Below are positions 60,287 to 64,000 of a stretch of DNA of 64,000 bases, in pieces. The position numbers and the translations under genes were made by a program. How positions within the stretch are numbered: the first letter of the stretch is position 1; every line of letters begins with the position of its first letter. A model generated the notes under the pieces. That model had not been told where the DNA came from. It ran no database searches and saw nothing but the letters and a program-made list of their open reading frames with translations. Location of the stretch: positions 70,845,724 through 70,909,723 of the forward strand of contig CAMGYJ010000002.1 in the NCBI GenBank assembly GCA_946122785.1. The letters run 5' to 3'. Source of the DNA: Linum tenue. Its lineage: Eukaryota > Streptophyta > Magnoliopsida > Malpighiales > Linaceae.

Positions 60287-62999
60287 TCACTCTTCAGCCT
60301 CGACCTCGCCTTCTTCGCCACCTGAACCATCGGCACCATCGTCAGACGCATCACTCCCGCTGAGGTCGACCCTTTCATCCGCCTCCCCCTGAGCCTCGGC
60401 GCTTTGGCCATCGCCGGAGTTCTGCGCCTCTCCCTCTTGCTCTTCATCCTCTTCATCGCCACCTTCCGCGTCCTGCGCCTCCTCTCCCTCGACCACAACT
60501 GGGGCGCCCTGCGCTCCCTCGGGAGTCGCACGCTCTAGCTCAGTGATGATATGGCACATTAAGTCCTGAGCGTCGAAGTGCCAATCCGGGTGGTCAGCAA
60601 GGAGCTTTTGCTGCGCCAACTCCACCGTGCTGATGACCACGTCAGCTTGCAGGTTTTTCCCCGCGGTGGTGTTCTTGTAGTCAGCCAGGAGGAGACGGGC
60701 TTGTTTCAAGTCCCGGTGGTAGCGCCTGCTTGTCTTCCGCTGCTTCTTGCCGGCCGCCTCCAGTTCGGCCACGGACTCGCGAAGGGAGTTCCTCTCCGCG
60801 TTCAGGGCATCACGCTCCCGGGTCAAGGCGTCCTCCCTCTCGCGGAACGCCTTCTCCTCCTCCGCCTTCGCCTCCAGCCGCGCGGCATAATCGGAGGCCT
60901 TCTTCTGCGCCTCCTCGCAGGCCGAGCTCAGCTCGTCCCGTTGCTTGTTCGCGGCTTCTAGGTCCGCTTGGAGGCGCGCAGCGGTGATCTCAGCGTCCGC
61001 GCCCTGGCGCCTGATCTTGTCCACCTCGCGGGTGTTGGCTTCGCACAGGAGCATCATCTGAAAGGCAGAGCGCATTGGAAAGAGTTAGAGGAATCCATGC
61101 AACTAGGAACGGGAATGGGGCAGCGTAAAAGGAAACTTACTTGCGCAGTCAGATTGGTCATCTTGCGCCAGGGCTTGTCGGACACGAGGTTGGCCGGGTG
61201 CTCGACCACATCGTATTGGGAGCGCGCCCATTGAACGGAAGCGCCTAGGTCCTTCGCCGCCTTCACTGGCACGCCCACGGCAACTTTAGTGAGGGGGCGC
61301 CTGGGAGGCTGGAGGTAAGGTGGAATCTCCTCGCCAGTGTGTGGCCCGATGGTGGGCGCTACAAAGCTGGGGGGGAGCCCCGAGGCGCCCGCCGGCGACT
61401 CCTTCGCCCGTTTGGCGGGAGGAGCTCGTTCGTCCCCTGACCTCTTTCGAGGCGCTTGCCGCGGAGATGGACGAGAGACCTCCTCCCCACCAGCCTGATG
61501 CGCTGTCTGCGAGGTGGGAGATACTGGAGACTGGGGGCGCCTCAGCTCGGTCGGACTTGCGTGGGGGCTGTCTTGGCCAGAGCCTGCGCTCACGGCCGGT
61601 GAGTTACCACGCGCCCCACCGGAAGCGCCCGAAGTTGGGGGGGAGGCAGCAGCCTTCCCCCTGGATTTGATACGAATGGTCCGCCTTGGAGGCGCAGAGG
61701 CGGAAGGCCGGGGCGAGGTGGGCGCCGAGTTGGTCGGCGAGGCGCCCTGGCCGATCCCCAGACGGGATCGAATGATGGACGACACCGAGGTGTAGTCAGT
61801 GCCTGCGAAAGGAGAAAATGGAGGTAATAATTAGCAAGGCAGTAAGGTGCGCCTAAAAATAAATTAAAAAAAAAAAAAAAAAAAAGGGAGCGCAGGGGAA
61901 GAAAGGACGGAGCGCTCGCGCTTGAGTACCATCTTGATAGAAATCCGCCAAGAGTTGCACGTACGCGTCATCATCCTTAAGGTCGAATGGCTCCTCGGAA
62001 AGGCGCTCAGCGCTGGCCAGCTCTGCCTCATTCAAGGAGGCAGGTTTATTGAAGTACTTGGGCGTCCCAAGCGCCCACCGTGTCAAGGCGGGACGCCCGC
62101 TCGCGAAGAAAGGCGTTTCACGAGGACAAGCAAAAAAGTAGGAGTCAAACCACGTGCGCCCCAACTTCTGACAATCCTCAATGAAGTGGTAGCCTATTTT
62201 CTTGCGCTTGTGGAGTATGAGGCAGTTCTTACTCCGGCTCATCCGGAAGAAATGGTTGAAGAGCTTGAAGGTAGGCTCGATGCTCAGCTGCCGACACTTA
62301 AGACGAAATAGAATGGAGTACAGTATGACCGCTGGTGAGAGGCGCCCCAGCGAACACCGGCACGAATCAAGGACCCCTTCAAGGATGGGATCGAGGGGAA
62401 AGCGCAGCCCGAATCTAAGGTACTCTTGATAAACCCCTACCCAACCGTCGCCACAGGCGCCTATCCGAGCTGCTCGAGGCGCATGGGAATATTGCCAGGG
62501 CGCAGGCATCTGAGCGGCCACCAGCAATTTCTCGAGGCGCACACGTACGAGCTTTGACGGGTGCTTCGGGCCCACCGATTCCAAGGGCAACCCGGCCACG
62601 TTGTCGGGCGCTTGCCCCGAGGCCCAAGTCGATTCCCACGAACGAAACGCATAGCTTTGCGATGCGTCAGGGCCTGGGGCAAGGGGGCAAAGACAGGATT
62701 AGGCGAAGAAAACGAGGGGAAACAGACCACACGAGGCGCACTTAATGGAGGGCTCGAAGGGATTAGGCGCGCGACAAGTAAGAGGGAAGGCGCATAGGAT
62801 CAGGCTAGCGGATTGAAAAAAAAAAAAAAAAAACAAAAAAACAAAAAAAAAAAAAAAAAAAAAAAAGAGGCGCATTAGGGACAGATGTCTTACGTCGAGG
62901 TTCGGCGGCCGAAGTGGAGGGGGCGCCTGAGCGCGAGGAAGCAGGAGCGCCGGAGGAGGGCGCAGAGCGCGAAGCCGAAGGTTGCTGAGAAGAGGCCAT
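60287..62999 (-). CDS. Antisense spliced gene of the TAT element (transposase_28-like)
   Basis: Four exons on the minus strand with GT/AG borders: 62894-62999, 61930-62673, 61141-61802, 60287-61057. Start at 62999 (MASSQQPSASRSAPSSGAPA). Exon 2 encodes a conserved domain (GVYQEYLRFGLRFPLDPILE, SRSKNCLILHKRKKIGYHFI, WFDSYFFACP) known in plant databases as putative gypsy-type transposon (transposase_28). Exon 3 is Pro/Ser/Arg-rich, then WKMTNL-like text. Exon 4 is a long coiled coil (ARLQADLEAANKQRDELSSA) ending in a very acidic tail. Antisense ORFs of this kind occur downstream of pol in TAT elements; their function is not established. Whether the poly(A/T)-rich introns are spliced as drawn is inferred. 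Confidence 0.78.
62814..62866 (+). repeat. A-rich tract in intron 1 of the antisense gene
   Basis: About 50 bp almost entirely of A (gaaaaaaaaaaaaaaa... interrupted by single C). Read on the minus strand it is a poly-T tract, like a strong polypyrimidine signal. A second, about 22 A, lies at 61863-61885 in intron 2. Such runs are prone to length error. Confidence 0.85.
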
Positions 63000-63700
63000 T
63001 GATTGGAGCGCAAGTCAAGGCGCGAGAGCAACTAAAGAAGGCGCACGAGAGGGTGAGCGGCCGTTTCTAGTGAGAGAAAGAAGAGAGAAGTCAGAGCTTT
63101 CTGAGGGGAAGTGCAGAAGAAGTGAGGGGGGGGGGAGGAGAATATATAGTGTGGAGTGGGAAGCTCAAGAGTCCCAGTGTTAGCCCGTTTCGAATTCCGA
63201 ATTTCGAAATTCAAAATTCCAAACGGCCTAGGGGGAGATAGGGGGAAGCTCAAGAGTCTCACAGAGTAGGGGAAGACCAAGGGTCTCATAATGGGATAGG
63301 GGAGAAGTCCAAAGGTCCTAGAGGGAAGAGGGTGGATCCCGAGGATACCTTGATAACATTCGAAGTGCGGGAACTGGAGGGTCCGCAACATTGGAGAGGA
63401 TCGATTAATCGCAAGCGACGAAGCCCGGGGGCAAAGCGCGCAGAAAGCTAGCAAGGCGCCACGTGGCCGGGGGCAAGGCGTGCAAAGAGCTAACAAGGCG
63501 CTGTGTGGTTAGGGCAGATAGCAAGGGGAAGAACCAGGGAACCGCGGAAGCAAGGGTCTGGGAGCGAGGCGCACGGGAGCAAACAGGGCGTCTCGAAGCG
63601 TAGGCGGACGCAATGAGTTCAAGGCGCCTGGAAAAGGCCCACGCCTGAGGAGCACCATGTTCCAGCTAGGCGCCTCGGAAGAAGCCTCAGGCGCCTAGCT
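63000..63700 (+). other. Region between antisense gene and 3' LTR
   Basis: On the minus strand this should contain the antisense gene's promoter: ctatatattctcctcccccc (minus reading near 63130-63150) includes a TATA-like tatata about 140 bp upstream of the antisense ATG. The rest is rich in AGGCGC/GGCGCC words and repeated ggggaagctcaagagtc phrases (63160 and 63243). Confidence 0.5.
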
Positions 63701-63711
63701 GGGGGGGCAAT
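63701..63711 (+). promoter_or_regulatory. Polypurine tract of the Gypsy element
   Basis: gggggggcaat directly precedes the 3' LTR, where plus-strand DNA synthesis is primed. Confidence 0.8.
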
Positions 63712-64000
63712 TGTTGGGGATGTATACATGGCCCATGTGGGTTGAACCAATAGGGCTCAGGAGTAGAGTTTGGGAGGCTGAGGAATTGGGCCCGGCCCAA
63801 TGGGCCCAGGGACAGAGGGAAAGTCGGCCCAGAGACAGGGAAAAGCTGCCCCAGACGGGTGGGGCCGCAAACCTGACACGAGGCGCGTGCGACAAGTGGG
63901 CACCGGGGAGTCCCAGTGTACGGGTCGGAGGACTGGCTGACGTCATGCGCCTGACCCCTCTGAACGGAGTGTCAGATGGTCGAGGCGCATGAGCGCTAGG
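63712..64000 (+). repeat. 3' LTR of the TAT Gypsy element, truncated by the window end
   Basis: The first 289 bp of the 3' LTR; matches 53548-53836 with no difference that I can see. The remaining 285 bp and the target-site duplication are beyond the window. Confidence 0.95.

Larger units (their letters stand above)
53548..64000 (+). mobile_element. Young Ty3/Gypsy retrotransposon, TAT lineage, running off the window
   Basis: 5' LTR 53548-54121 and 3' LTR from 63712 onward, both beginning TGTTGGGGATGTATACATGG; the 289 bp of 3' LTR present looks identical to the 5' LTR. Between them are a 1776-codon gag-pol frame, a spacer, and a spliced antisense gene, an arrangement known from TAT elements such as Retand. 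Two RNase H domains also mark the lineage. Intact coding plus identical LTRs imply a recent insertion, probably still competent. The preceding five bases cttac would be the left target duplication; the right one lies outside the window. Confidence 0.96.

Overview
This window is nuclear DNA of a flowering plant, most likely a eudicot. It carries intron-rich plant genes (a CTR9/VIP6 homologue, a group-A MAPKK of the MKK2 type and two NSF-like ATPase genes). Between them lies a dense accumulation of plant transposable elements: hAT, Mutator, PIF/Harbinger, L1-type LINE, Ty3/Gypsy of the TAT lineage, and TRIM. Nothing in it is bacterial, viral or organellar. The species cannot be told from sequence alone.

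Layout. 0.5-9.9 kb (minus): a CTR9-like subunit of the PAF1 complex, apparently intact. 10.2-13.6 kb: two adjacent near-identical tandem arrays (unit A, 642-654 bp, four copies; unit B, 387 bp, two copies). 15.4-18.7 kb (plus): an MKK2-like kinase gene that has lost its first exon next to a hAT-like element and has an in-frame stop. 19.6-26.6 kb: a Harbinger MITE, a hAT relic with a second hAT inside it, a long Mutator-like element, a hAT MITE, and a Pack-MULE carrying fragments of a NGATHA-type B3 factor and a tau-class glutathione transferase. 29.1-34.3 kb (plus) and 42.6-46.4 kb (minus): two convergent NSF paralogues, each closing in frame at about 480-490 residues with the N and D1 domains but no D2. 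Between them are a LINE relic containing a Harbinger MITE that itself contains a MULE, a Gypsy remnant and a dead RICESLEEPER-like hAT; a TRIM sits inside an intron of the second NSF gene. 46.7-51.7 kb: a defective L1-type LINE with clear target-site duplication, itself interrupted by a hAT MITE. 51.8-52.5 kb: a MULE with a Copia reverse-transcriptase fragment. 53.5 kb to the end: a very young TAT-lineage Gypsy element with an intact gag-pol frame, a spliced antisense gene, and LTRs that look identical over the visible 289 bp.

The strongest biological signal is the pair of D2-less NSF genes. Their exon phases close exactly, both begin with a U12-type (minor spliceosome) intron at the same codon, and their ATPase motifs are kept, yet the hexamer-holding D2 domain is absent from both. 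NSF-A also lacks the aromatic residue of the D1 pore loop. The second theme is nested transposition: at least nine insertions have readable target-site duplications, which gives a relative order of events.
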